From Bacteroidota bacterium (GTDB lineage: Bacteria; Bacteroidota; Bacteroidia; Chitinophagales; LD1), in assembly GCA_018267385.1 (NCBI GenBank), contig JAFDYN010000010.1, positions 186,001 to 250,000 of the forward strand: a stretch of DNA of 64,000 nucleotides. Reading direction: 5' to 3'. The translations under genes were made by a program, and so were the position numbers. Positions 16,351 to 24,357 of this stretch are shown piece by piece. The notes under the pieces were generated by a model, which was not told the DNA's origin, ran no database searches, and saw only the letters and a program-made list of their open reading frames with translations. How positions within the stretch are numbered: position 1 is the first letter of the stretch; each line of letters begins with the position of its first letter.

Positions 16351-17082
16351 ATGAAAAGCAGAACACTCTTTTCAGTGCAGATCTTTTGCATCATGGTTTT
16401 CAGTGTGATATTTGCTCACGCTATCGATATACGCAATTCCCGTACCGCAATGACAAAAAGCACAGCTAAAACAATGCTCTGTCTCGGAGACTCCTACACC
16501 ATCGGTGAGTCTGTAGCTGAGTCAGAAAGGTTTCCCAGTCAAACCGTCAAACTACTCGATAAGTATGGCGTACATTTCTCCACTCCGCATATCATAGCCA
16601 GGACCGGCTGGACCACAGACGAGCTGATGCACGCCATAGCCGAGGCAAATGTTTCAGGCACCTTTGATGCAGTCACACTGCTCATAGGTGTCAATAATCA
16701 GTACCGCAGTTATGATCACGAGCAATACAAAAGAGAATTCAAAGAGCTGCTCGACATTGCCATAAAATATGCAGGCGGCAATCCAGATCACGTATTTGTC
16801 GTATCTATTCCCGACTATGGCGTCACCCCCTTCGGTCACAACGATGCCAAGGGCCGCAGTGCCACTGCTATAGGCAGTGAGATAGATGAATACAACGCCA
16901 CAGCAAAAGAAATAACAGCTAAAGAGAAAGCACACTTCACCGACATCACTCCTTTCTCAAAGAAGGCTGCTACTGACGCATCGCTTATAGCCAATGATAA
17001 CCTTCATCCATCGGGCCGTATGTATGCCGGCTGGGCTGATCTACTGGAGAAGGAGATGATCAAAGTCTACGGGACAAAATAA
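16351..17082 (+). CDS. Secreted SGNH/GDSL hydrolase
   Basis: 243 residues. Signal peptide about 1-25 (MKSRTLFSVQIFCIMVFSVIFAHA). SGNH blocks in order: block I LCLGDSYTIGE with nucleophile Ser, block III LLIGVNNQYR with Asn, and block V DNLHPSGRMY with Asp and His. The full catalytic set is intact. Such enzymes deacylate lipids, acetylated glycans or esters in the periplasm; the substrate cannot be told. A terminator for the opposite strand begins right at its stop. Confidence 0.9.
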   Translation: MKSRTLFSVQIFCIMVFSVIFAHAIDIRNSRTAMTKSTAKTMLCLGDSYTIGESVAESERFPSQTVKLLDKYGVHFSTPHIIARTGWTTDELMHAIAEANVSGTFDAVTLLIGVNNQYRSYDHEQYKREFKELLDIAIKYAGGNPDHVFVVSIPDYGVTPFGHNDAKGRSATAIGSEIDEYNATAKEITAKEKAHFTDITPFSKKAATDASLIANDNLHPSGRMYAGWADLLEKEMIKVYGTK

Positions 17083-17107
17083 AAAAGCATGACCATACGG
17101 CCATGCT
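17081..17107 (-). terminator. Terminator of the fasciclin gene
   Basis: On the minus strand AGCATGGCC pairs with GGTCATGCT (one mismatch, 4-nt loop) followed by T6. It lies 24 nt after the fasciclin stop. Confidence 0.75.
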
Positions 17108-17130
17108 GTCAGCTTTATAGCTGATCGCTT

Positions 17131-17697
17131 TTACATCTTTGGCATCAATACCTTGTCTACTACGTGTATCACGCCATTAGACTGATAGACATTGGCTATA
17201 CTGATATGGGCAGTACCGCCGTTTTCATCTGTCACCGTGATACTCTTTGGCCCACTCATTTTGAAGGTCAGATAGCTACCACCTACAGTTTTTAGTTTGG
17301 CGGTACCGTTTCCGGCTTTGATATCTTTTGCCAGGGCATCAGAGTCATATTTGCCTGCTATCACGTGATAGGTGAGCACTTTGGTCAGCGTACCTTTTGC
17401 TTCCGGCTTCAGCAGCCCGTCTACAGTGCCTGCAGGCAGCGCATTAAATGCCTCATTGGTAGGTGCGAAAACAGTAAAGGGGCCTTTGCCGGAGAGCGTT
17501 TCTACCAGCCCGGCAGCCTTTACCGCTGCTACCAGTGTAGTATGGTCTTTAGAGTTTACTGCGTTTTCTATGATGTTTTTGGTGGGATACATAGGTGCAC
17601 CACCTACGGTCACAGGATCACCGCCTGCTGTGGCAGTCAGAGTGAGGCATACTGCTATCGCCAGCATACCAGTTGTTTTAAGGATGTTCCTCTTCAT
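17131..17697 (-). CDS. Fasciclin (FAS1) domain secreted protein
   Basis: 188 residues from the ATG at 17695-17697, where the signal peptide begins (MKRNILKTTGMLAIAVCL). One FAS1 domain fills the rest: NIIENAVNSKDHTTLVAAVKAAGL, the H1 motif GPFTVFAPTNEAFNALP, and the H2-type end YQSNGVIHVVDKVLMP. FAS1 proteins mediate adhesion or stress-related surface roles. It has its own terminator and is likely monocistronic. Confidence 0.92.
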   Translation of the reverse strand: MKRNILKTTGMLAIAVCLTLTATAGGDPVTVGGAPMYPTKNIIENAVNSKDHTTLVAAVKAAGLVETLSGKGPFTVFAPTNEAFNALPAGTVDGLLKPEAKGTLTKVLTYHVIAGKYDSDALAKDIKAGNGTAKLKTVGGSYLTFKMSGPKSITVTDENGGTAHISIANVYQSNGVIHVVDKVLMPKM

Positions 17698-17861
17698 GAT
17701 TATTTTTTGTTTTAGTGAAAAGATATAATCACTTACGAGGCATATCGCCGGCCCGGATTTTATAGCCGGAAGATTTTTAAAACAAAAAGGTAGCATAATG
17801 AAAATCCAACTTTGGGTCAGATTTCGTAGCAGAAAGGAATAAAACCAACAGCCTTTAGCCG

Positions 17862-19295
17862 CTATTGAGCAGGCTTGTCAGTGTTATTATTGTCGTTGCC
17901 TTGAGGTCTGTCGCCTTGTGGGCGTGGACCATTTCTTGGTCCATTGTGATGATGCTTCTTATGTTGCGGTTTTTGTCCGTCAGGGTTTCCTCCACCACCT
18001 TGCTGTCTGTTTTGATTTTGACCGCCACCATTGCCGCCGCCATGCCTGTGCTGGCCGCCGCTGTGTGAGTGCTTATTACCTCCGTGGCGCTTTTGTTGTG
18101 ATTTGCCGCCGCCACGGCTATTGCCACCACCGCCGCTACGGCGTATACCCGGAGTATAGGCGGGACCCTCGCCTAGCGCAGGAGGGATGATGGTCTTAGG
18201 TATCTCCCGGCCTATCAGCCGCTCTATGCTGGCAAAGCGCTGCTGGTCCATATCATTGATCAGCGTGATAGCTGTACCAGTCGTAGCGGCGCGAGCCGTA
18301 CGGCCTATGCGGTGGATGTAGTCCTCGCCATCTGGCGGTACATCATAGTTGATCACCAGGTCTATACCTTCCACATCTATCCCGCGAGAGAGGATGTCGG
18401 TACCTACCAGCACCTGTAGTTGCTTGTTCTTAAAGTTTCGCATGATCTCCTCGCGCTGCTCCTGCTCCAGGTCAGAGTGGAATGCCTGCAGCGATGGGAT
18501 GATGCGCTTGAGTTCATTGGCGAGCCTTTTTACGGTTTCCTTGCGCGAGCAGAAGATGATCACGCTTTTGTATTCCTTCTCCTGGAAGATATGCTTTAGC
18601 AGGCCGAACTTCTGCTGGTCATACGTCATGTACGCCATTTGCAAAATACCGTCTGCCGGCTTTGAGATAGCGATATTGATCTCTGCCGGATCTTTCAGGA
18701 TCTGGTTGGCCAGTGTCCTGATCTTTGGAGGCATGGTAGCAGAGAAAAGGATTGTCTGCCTGTCTTCCGGCAGGTAGCTGATGATACGCACGATGTCATC
18801 ATAAAAACCCATATCCAGCATACGGTCAGCCTCATCCAGCACGAGGTGCTCCAGGTGCTTGAAGTTGATGTCACCCACGTTCAGCATAGAGAGCAGGCGG
18901 CCCGGTGTGGCTATCACAATGTCCGTGCCGAGCTGCATGGCGCGCTTCTGCTGCTCCCATACTATGCCGCTGCCACCACCATACACAGTGATCGAGCTCA
19001 CATTGATAAAGTACCCCAGCGCCTCTATCTGCTGGTCTATCTGTAGTGCCAGCTCCCGCGTAGGTGCTATGACCAATGTATTGAGGTGGCGATGGTCGCT
19101 ATTGACTATCTTATGCAGGATGGGCAGGAGGTAGGCGGCTGTCTTGCCGGTGCCCGTCTGGGCGCAGGCTATCAGGTCGCGGTCATGCAGTATTACGGGT
19201 ATTGATTGCTCCTGTATCGGAGTCGGCTTGGTATAGCCCATCGCAGAGAGCCCCTCTACGAGGTCCGGATTAAAGTTGAAATCGTGGAATGTCAT
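17862..19295 (-). CDS. DEAD-box RNA helicase, RhlE-like, with Gly/His/Asn-rich tail
   Basis: 477 residues. All helicase motifs are present: AQTGTGKT, APTRELA, ATPGRL, DEAD, SATMP, GTDILSRGIDVEGIDLVINYD and HRIGRTARA. Residues about 380-477 form a low-complexity tail of Gly, Gln, His, Asn, Arg and Lys with RGG-like and HNG repeats. Such tails bind RNA and can drive condensate formation. RhlE-type helicases aid ribosome maturation and mRNA turnover, often in the cold. The GC-rich tail also yields a spurious overlapping reading frame. Confidence 0.93.
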   Translation of the reverse strand: MTFHDFNFNPDLVEGLSAMGYTKPTPIQEQSIPVILHDRDLIACAQTGTGKTAAYLLPILHKIVNSDHRHLNTLVIAPTRELALQIDQQIEALGYFINVSSITVYGGGSGIVWEQQKRAMQLGTDIVIATPGRLLSMLNVGDINFKHLEHLVLDEADRMLDMGFYDDIVRIISYLPEDRQTILFSATMPPKIRTLANQILKDPAEINIAISKPADGILQMAYMTYDQQKFGLLKHIFQEKEYKSVIIFCSRKETVKRLANELKRIIPSLQAFHSDLEQEQREEIMRNFKNKQLQVLVGTDILSRGIDVEGIDLVINYDVPPDGEDYIHRIGRTARAATTGTAITLINDMDQQRFASIERLIGREIPKTIIPPALGEGPAYTPGIRRSGGGGNSRGGGKSQQKRHGGNKHSHSGGQHRHGGGNGGGQNQNRQQGGGGNPDGQKPQHKKHHHNGPRNGPRPQGDRPQGNDNNNTDKPAQ

Positions 19296-19311
19296 GTTAT
19301 TTATTCTTATA

Positions 19312-19698
19312 TCACCAAAGTGTCTTTATTGGATAATCTGAGAAGTGACTGTCTCTGGTAATAATGGTCAGGTTGCTATTAACGGATTGAGCAATTATCA
19401 TCCTGTCAAACGGGTCGCGATGATGCAGTGCTAAGGAAGAAAGAATGGTAGTATCTTCGAATTCAATGGGCAGCAAAATGATATTATTTAAATCTAGCTG
19501 TTGTTTTAAGTCTGCCAGTGGAAATTTTAATTGAAGTTTCCCTAAGTTTAGTTTGATCGATATCTCCCACAGACTCGCGATACTCAGGTAACAAATATTC
19601 TCAGATACGCTTATTGCGTCAAGAGCATTAATCGACAATTGTGGATCTGCATTAATAAACCAAAGAAAAGCATGTGTATCGAGGAGGTATTCCTTCAT
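19312..19698 (-). CDS. vapC: VapC-type PIN-domain toxin
   Basis: 128 residues. PIN-domain RNase: first acidic site in YLLDTHAFLWF (Asp7), a conserved SIASLWEISIK with Glu, and the last acidic pair in HRDPFDRMIIAQ, followed by ITRDSHF. This is the Sll0205-like subclass of VapC toxins. The gene starts at the stop of the antitoxin (TAATG overlap), the standard type II order. It sits alone between the RhlE-like helicase and the SDR gene. Its codons are more A+T-rich than the neighbours, in keeping with transfer. Confidence 0.92.
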   Translation of the reverse strand: MKEYLLDTHAFLWFINADPQLSINALDAISVSENICYLSIASLWEISIKLNLGKLQLKFPLADLKQQLDLNNIILLPIEFEDTTILSSLALHHRDPFDRMIIAQSVNSNLTIITRDSHFSDYPIKTLW

Positions 19699-19907
19699 TA
19701 CATATACTCTTTGAAATCTTCTAATGGCTCATCAAAATCAGGTGCCATAATGATCATACCTTTAGCGCTTCCCGGTTTACGGCCAGACAATCGTGGTTGT
19801 TTTTTGGGGTCATACTTTGCCAGAAGCGACTCGATGAACTGAGCCACTTCAGCCTTCAACTCTGCCGGCAGCGAAATAAGCCTTGTAAATAATACCAGAT
19901 CACTCAT
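19698..19907 (-). CDS. Antitoxin of the VapBC pair (DUF2281-like)
   Basis: 69 residues from the ATG at 19905-19907; a TTG three codons upstream is a less likely start. Helical N-terminus (LFTRLISLPAELKAEVAQFIESLL) and an extended C-terminus (GSAKGMIIMAPDFDEPLEDFKEYM). The latter is the usual toxin-wrapping tail of the DUF2281 antitoxin family. It overlaps the toxin gene by 1 nt. It probably neutralises VapC and represses the operon. Confidence 0.85.
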   Translation of the reverse strand: MSDLVLFTRLISLPAELKAEVAQFIESLLAKYDPKKQPRLSGRKPGSAKGMIIMAPDFDEPLEDFKEYM

Positions 19908-19940
19908 ATTGATCAAACTGTGCTGTAAATATAGCTAATC

Positions 19941-20822
19941 CTACTCACTCTTGGCTTTCCGCGTCATAGACTCTATGAAGTCCCACTCCTCCGGCTTCAC
20001 ACCTTCAAACATGCTGAACTCGCCGGCGCCCTGCAGCCACTCGCCACCATCTATCGTCACCACCTCGCCATTGATATAAGCAGAGTAGTCTGATACGAGA
20101 TAGGCAGCCAGGTTGGCCAGCTCCTGATGCTCGCCTGCTCGGCGCAGCGGCACACGCTTGATCAGGTCAAAGCGCTCCTTGAAGTCGCCGGGAGCCAGAC
20201 GGTCCCACGCGCCTTTGGTAGGGAATGGTCCCGGTGCGATGGCATTCATACGGATACCGTACCTGGCCCACTCTACTGCCAGCGAGCGGGTCATGGCCAG
20301 CACACCGGCCTTCGCAGTAGCAGATGGCACTACAAAGCCTGAACCGGTCCATGAGTACGTCGTAGACATATTTAGTACTACCTTATTGGTCTGCTTCTGT
20401 GCGATCCAGATCTTGCCCAGTGCTAGTGTACAGTTGATCGAGCCATTCAGCACGATATCTATGATAGACTTGAAGGCATTAGCAGACAAGCGCTCTGTAG
20501 GAGAGATGAAGTTACCTGCAGCATTATTGACCAGTATATCTACACTGCCCAGCGCCTCGATAGCTTTGTTCACCATCGCCTCCACCTCATCGTAGCTCTT
20601 TACGTCGCAGTGCAGCGCTACACATTTGCCGCCGGTCTCAGCCTCCAGTTCTTTGGCGGTAGCTTCCAGTACATCGAGTTTACGGCTGGTGATCACCACA
20701 CGCGCACCGAGCTGGAGGAAGTAGCGTGTCATGGCCTTGCCCAGGCCTGTGCCTCCTCCGGTCACGATGATATTCTTGTCCTTGAGTGCTCCCGGCTGGA
20801 GCATGCCTTCTGTATTCTTCAT
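19941..20822 (-). CDS. SDR-family oxidoreductase, 2,4-dienoyl-CoA reductase type
   Basis: 293-residue NAD(P)H-dependent enzyme. Nucleotide motif GGGTGLGKAMTRYF, the NNAAGNF motif after strand 4, and NMSTTYSWTGSGFVVPSATAKAGVLAMTRSLAVEW. The SATAKAG stretch replaces the ordinary YxxxK of classical SDRs, as in the dienoyl-CoA reductases of mitochondria and peroxisomes. The C-terminal NAIAPGPFPTKGAWDRL is also family-like. Likely handles unsaturated acyl-CoA in beta-oxidation. The CoA-binding protein gene ends 20 nt upstream, suggesting one transcript. Confidence 0.88.
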   Translation of the reverse strand: MKNTEGMLQPGALKDKNIIVTGGGTGLGKAMTRYFLQLGARVVITSRKLDVLEATAKELEAETGGKCVALHCDVKSYDEVEAMVNKAIEALGSVDILVNNAAGNFISPTERLSANAFKSIIDIVLNGSINCTLALGKIWIAQKQTNKVVLNMSTTYSWTGSGFVVPSATAKAGVLAMTRSLAVEWARYGIRMNAIAPGPFPTKGAWDRLAPGDFKERFDLIKRVPLRRAGEHQELANLAAYLVSDYSAYINGEVVTIDGGEWLQGAGEFSMFEGVKPEEWDFIESMTRKAKSE

Positions 20823-20842
20823 GTTTTGTGGGTTGATATGAT

Positions 20843-21208
20843 TTAGTATTGATTGGTAGATAGCAGCACGAGTGTACAGGCCTCTACAGGCTCTATGCCG
20901 TTCTTTTGCAGCAGCGTTTCAAACTCCGCATTCTCCGTGCCGGGGTTAAAGATCACCCGCTTCGGTTTCAGCGCCAGCACCTTGTCATAGTAGTCTTTCT
21001 GTATGCGCGGATTGATATAGAGTGTCACCGTATCCGGGTGCAGCCCCGCCGGAGCCTCGGCCTGTATGGGCACGTCTACCACGGTACCCTGGTCGCGGCC
21101 TACGCCTACCACAGAGTGGCCGTGAGAGCGTAGCATGCGGATGGCTTTATTGGCATAGCGGTCGGGCTGGGTCGAGGCGCCTATCACGAGTGTGAGTTTA
21201 TCTGACAT
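20843..21208 (-). CDS. CoA-binding-domain protein (YccU-like)
   Basis: 121 residues, a single Rossmann domain of the CoA_binding_2 type. LVIGASTQPDRYANKAIRMLRSHGHSVVGVG gives the nucleotide loop, and KRVIFNPGTEN the second conserved turn. Stand-alone members bind CoA but have no proven reaction. It is the likely first gene of a pair with the dienoyl-CoA-reductase-like SDR, which fits a CoA-linked role. Confidence 0.88.
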   Translation of the reverse strand: MSDKLTLVIGASTQPDRYANKAIRMLRSHGHSVVGVGRDQGTVVDVPIQAEAPAGLHPDTVTLYINPRIQKDYYDKVLALKPKRVIFNPGTENAEFETLLQKNGIEPVEACTLVLLSTNQY

Positions 21209-21328
21209 AGTATGAAATTAAAAAGGAATACGGAATAATGAATACTGAATATCAGGCAGAGAATAATATGCCAAGACAGGCCCATCATCTACCGCCTCTC
21301 TGCTAAAGACGTACCCGGCAAAAAATTA

Positions 21329-21358
21329 TTTGCATCCACCGCATTTGTATTAGCTTTG
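21329..21358 (+). promoter_or_regulatory. Bacteroidota-type promoter of the AlkB-like gene
   Basis: TTTG (21329-21332), an 18-nt spacer and TAGCTTTG (21351-21358) match the -33/-7 consensus. The -7 box ends 15 nt before the ATG at 21374, so the leader is very short. It also argues against the upstream TTG start, which lies inside the -7 box. Confidence 0.75.
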
Positions 21359-21373
21359 GGTAAAAGCAATAGT

Positions 21374-22441
21374 ATGAATCTCAAGTTCTTGAAATACATG
21401 TCAGCTTTTATCAGCGTGGTGGTCATCCTCATATCCATCACTGCCGGCGGTGTCTGGGTATTCTTTGCACCGGTCTATGCCTTTGTCCTTATACCGGGGC
21501 TGGAACTATTCATGCAGGGCTCGGAGGAGAACTATACCAAGGCCGAAGAGGAGGTCGCCAAAAAGGATCGCAAGTTTGACATGCTCGTCTGGCTCATCCT
21601 GCCCGTACAGTATATCATGATGTGGATCTTCCTCACGCGTGTAGGCAATGAGGCCCTGCCCATGTGGGAGCGCGGCGGCATGATTCTCGCCTTTGGTATC
21701 TCTTGTGGTGTCTTCGGCATCAATGTAGCCCACGAACTCGGCCACCGCAGCACCTGGTACGAGCAGCTCATGTCAAAGCTCCTGCTGCTCTCCACACTCT
21801 ACATGCACTTCTTCATAGAGCACAACCGTGGCCACCACAAAAATGTATCTACTGATGAAGACCCGGCCTCATCCCGCAGGGGCGAGATGATCTATGCCTT
21901 CTGGTTTCGCTCGGTCACAGATGGCTGGGTCAGCGCCTGGCACCTGGAGCGCGACCGCCTGGCTAAGACAAACACGCCATGGTATTCTTTCAGAAATGAA
22001 ATGCTGGTCTATCAGCTGGTCCAGATCGGACTGCTGGCGGCCATAGCTATCGGCTTTGGCTGGAAGGTGATGCTGGCATTCATCGTATCCTCTATTATAG
22101 GATTTCTGCTACTGGAGACGGTCAACTATATCGAGCACTACGGCCTGCGCCGCAAAAAGATAGACGGCGAGTATTACGAGAAAGTAATGCCGGTCCACTC
22201 CTGGAACTCAAACCACCCCGTAGGCCGCCTCATGCTGTTTGAGCTGACGCGCCACTCTGACCACCACTATATGGCCTCGCGCAAATACCAGGTGCTCCGC
22301 CATTTTGACCAGAGCCCGCAGATGCCCACCGGCTATCCGGGCATGATGGTGCTGGCGCTCTTCCCGCCGCTGTGGTTTAAAGTCATGCATGCTCACATAG
22401 ACAAATACAAAGCGAGCACCGAAGGTGCAGCACTTGCGTAA
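21374..22441 (+). CDS. Alkane 1-monooxygenase-like membrane di-iron enzyme
   Basis: 355 residues from the ATG at 21374 (supported by the promoter position). Several membrane helices lie at about 7-45, 75-95, 103-125 and 220-250. The eight-His di-iron signature is complete: HELGHRS, EHNRGHHKNV and RHSDHHY, with the extra NYIEHYGLRR motif. AlkB-type enzymes hydroxylate alkanes or fatty-acyl chains using rubredoxin electrons. No rubredoxin gene is adjacent, so the electron donor is elsewhere. Xylene-monooxygenase-like relatives share these motifs, so the substrate is open. Confidence 0.92.
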   Translation: MNLKFLKYMSAFISVVVILISITAGGVWVFFAPVYAFVLIPGLELFMQGSEENYTKAEEEVAKKDRKFDMLVWLILPVQYIMMWIFLTRVGNEALPMWERGGMILAFGISCGVFGINVAHELGHRSTWYEQLMSKLLLLSTLYMHFFIEHNRGHHKNVSTDEDPASSRRGEMIYAFWFRSVTDGWVSAWHLERDRLAKTNTPWYSFRNEMLVYQLVQIGLLAAIAIGFGWKVMLAFIVSSIIGFLLLETVNYIEHYGLRRKKIDGEYYEKVMPVHSWNSNHPVGRLMLFELTRHSDHHYMASRKYQVLRHFDQSPQMPTGYPGMMVLALFPPLWFKVMHAHIDKYKASTEGAALA

Positions 22442-22456
22442 AGGCATGTAAGGTTA

Positions 22457-22489
22457 TTGTATTGTCTCTCGTCTCACACATTATGTTTG
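22457..22489 (+). promoter_or_regulatory. Candidate promoter of the DUF2461 gene
   Basis: TATGTTTG (22482-22489) matches the -7 consensus, with TTG at 22462-22464 (17-nt spacer) or 22457-22459 (22-nt spacer) as -33. The start codon is 41 nt downstream. Confidence 0.5.
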
Positions 22490-22493
22490 CGAC

Positions 22494-22526
22494 AATCATA
22501 AATCAACAACCATAAATCATAAATCG
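22494..22526. repeat. Direct AATCATAAATC-type repeat
   Basis: AATCATAAATC, a short break, then CATAAATCATAAATC. Low-complexity direct repeat in the leader of the DUF2461 gene, like intergenic repeats seen in other Bacteroidota. Confidence 0.5.
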
Positions 22527-22530
22527 CCTC

Positions 22531-23199
22531 ATGTCCTACTTTACCCCTGCCTTTTTCCGGTTCTTTGATCAGCTCAAAAAGAATAACAACAAAGAATGGT
22601 TTGATAAGAACCGCGAAACCTATGAGAAGGAAGTCAAAGGCCCCTTCAAGCAGTTTGTGACCCGTATCATGACGGAGCTTGCCAAAGACCACCCGGACTT
22701 TCAGCAGAATCCATCTAAAGCTATCTTCCGCATCAACCGGGATATCCGCTTCTCCAAGGATAAATCACCCTACAAGACCAATGTCGGTGCCCTCTTCAAT
22801 CGCTCCGGTACCAAGGATGTACGCCCCGGCTACTATCTGCATATAGGTGCAGGAGAGGTGTTTCTGGGCGGTGGCATGTATGATGTAGACAAGGCCAATC
22901 TGGAGAAGATCCGCCAGGAGATATACTATAACGCGGATACCTTCAAGAAGCTACTGGCCGATAAAAGCTTCAAGGCGCTCTATGGCGGCGTGGTGCAGGG
23001 AGAGCAGAATAAGATCCTGCCGGCGGAGTACAAGGAGTTTGCAAAGGAGCAGCCCTATATAGCCAATAAACAGTTCTACTATATGGCCCAGCTCAAAAAG
23101 GAAGATGTCCTCAGCAAGGACTTTGACAAAGTGGTGCTCAAGCACTATAAGGCTGCGGCTAAGTTCAACGACTTCCTGCTGCATGCTATAGCTGACTAG
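22531..23199 (+). CDS. DUF2461 domain protein
   Basis: 222 residues spanning the whole TIGR02453/DUF2461 family. Hallmarks: FFDQLKKNNNKEWFDKNR at the start, AIFRINRDIRFSKDKSPYKTNVGA in the middle, and GYYLHIGAGEVFLGGGMY. No signal peptide; cytosolic. Function unknown across the family. It has its own promoter-like sequence and is followed by 417 nt of repeat-bearing non-coding DNA. Confidence 0.92.
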   Translation: MSYFTPAFFRFFDQLKKNNNKEWFDKNRETYEKEVKGPFKQFVTRIMTELAKDHPDFQQNPSKAIFRINRDIRFSKDKSPYKTNVGALFNRSGTKDVRPGYYLHIGAGEVFLGGGMYDVDKANLEKIRQEIYYNADTFKKLLADKSFKALYGGVVQGEQNKILPAEYKEFAKEQPYIANKQFYYMAQLKKEDVLSKDFDKVVLKHYKAAAKFNDFLLHAIAD

Positions 23200-23205
23200 G
23201 GAGAT

Positions 23206-23240
23206 AAGTTTTCCGACTATAGAAGTATTGGTATGATTGG
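23206..23240 (+). repeat. Dispersed repeat C, copy 1
   Basis: Begins AAGTTTTCCGACTATAGAAG and continues TATTGGTATGATTGG. Copy 2 at 23297 differs at few positions; a shorter third copy is at 51366. Confidence 0.75.
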
Positions 23241-23296
23241 GTTTGAGCTTGATCAGCGTGTGGGGTTGGATGGCCTCGATCCTATTCTTTACAGGC

Positions 23297-23331
23297 AAGT
23301 TTTCCGACTATGGAAGCATTGGTATCATTGG
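23297..23331 (+). repeat. Dispersed repeat C, copy 2
   Basis: AAGTTTTCCGACTATGGAAG followed by CATTGGTATCATTGG; 91 nt after copy 1 in the same orientation. Confidence 0.75.
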
Positions 23332-23479
23332 TTTTGCAGGCATGGACGAGAAGTGGATGGTTTTGTCGTAATACTGGAATGCTTCTGAGGGTGAAGTGAT
23401 TAGATAGGGGTGGTGTGAGCACCGTTATAGATGTGTTTGTGGGTCAAGGGGGTATTGCGCAATAGCATGCAGATGAAGG

Positions 23480-23507
23480 GATGTATCGTGGAACTAAGCT
23501 TCGCGCC
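23480..23507 (+). repeat. Dispersed GGAACTAAG element, copy 1
   Basis: GATGTATCGTGGAACTAAG then CTTCGCGCC. Related copies at 24237 and 25428 bracket the next two genes. Confidence 0.6.
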
Positions 23508-23616
23508 AGTTTGGGAGCATTGGTAAAATGAAGGCTTGTGATGGCAATGCAAATCCGGAATGGCGGTTATTAAAATATTGAAAATTTAATGGTCAAAAAA
23601 ACCAAGAGGAAAGGGA

Positions 23617-24186
23617 ATGGGAACCTTTAAAGCAAAAACGTTAATAAGCCTGTTTTTAATGGTATTACCGATTTTGTGCAAAAGTCAAGGCACTCCCGTA
23701 GAGGTTATTATTGATTCAAGTGGCACTCTTATCATAAATAAACGGGCTTTCTTAGAAAATCATGGAATCAGCTATATGACTCTGGATAGTGCAATTTGTA
23801 AGAGGTCGAAGTCTCGATACATGAAGAGCAAACACGGTCGCGATGTAGCAATAAAGTATCCCAATCTGGGAATAGTAATCCGCGGTAGACAAATAGAAAA
23901 CAGTTTTTCCTTCGCATCGATAGATTTTGATGTTAAAAGCACGCAAGTGCGAGTTAGACTCCTGGGCACAGACTGTACAAGATCTATAACATACAAAGAA
24001 ATAATTGACAACCCTTTTGTAAATGAACGTATAGTGAGGAATTCATCTATTGCACAAAGTACATGTATCTTGTTGCTGAAAATTAATAATTCATATTGTG
24101 ATTTGATATTTGACCCTAAAGAGGATTGCTCCGTTTTGAAGTCAATATTTTTCATGTCTGATAAAGATGGCGTGCAGATTAAATAG
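23617..24186 (+). CDS. A+T-rich secreted orphan protein
   Basis: 189 residues. Signal peptide about 1-25 (LISLFLMVLPILCKSQG). The mature part is beta-rich with four Cys and charged turns (ICKRSKSRYMKSKHGRD, GTDCTRSITYKE, FDPKEDCSVL). No family recognised. Its base composition is visibly more A+T-rich than the surrounding genes and it is flanked by dispersed repeats, which suggests acquisition by transfer. No conserved partner adjoins it. Confidence 0.65.
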   Translation: MGTFKAKTLISLFLMVLPILCKSQGTPVEVIIDSSGTLIINKRAFLENHGISYMTLDSAICKRSKSRYMKSKHGRDVAIKYPNLGIVIRGRQIENSFSFASIDFDVKSTQVRVRLLGTDCTRSITYKEIIDNPFVNERIVRNSSIAQSTCILLLKINNSYCDLIFDPKEDCSVLKSIFFMSDKDGVQIK

Positions 24187-24236
24187 CCAGTTATTATCCT
24201 CGCAGGTCTAAGCATCTTCGCTTGAACCTGATAATC

Positions 24237-24257
24237 GCGCAGAACTAAATTTCGCGC
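24237..24257 (+). repeat. Dispersed GGAACTAAG element, copy 2 (diverged)
   Basis: GCGCAGAACTAAATTTCGCGC, 21 nt overall, shares the AGAACTAA core and TTCGCGC end with copy 1. Its GCGC ends are complementary and could form a hairpin. Confidence 0.5.
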
Positions 24258-24357
24258 AAATGTGCGATCAGACTTCCGATTTTCACTGTCAGGTTGAGTA
24301 TGCCATCCGCACGGAAGCCACTACTATCGCATCATACAAATCAAAAAATCCCGGATC

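Larger units (their letters stand above)
23200..23616. other. Non-coding repeat-bearing stretch
   Basis: 417 nt without a credible gene. It holds two copies of a 35-nt repeat (23206-23240 and 23297-23331) and one GGAACTAAG-type element (23480-23507). The 3' part is A+T-rich and leads into the orphan gene at 23617. Confidence 0.7.

Noticed and set aside
17855-18130. 91-residue overlapping frame in the helicase tail
   Set aside because: Alternate frame of the low-complexity Gly/His/Asn tail; no independent evidence.
19908-19916. TTG start for the antitoxin
   Set aside because: A normal ATG three codons later begins the conserved part.
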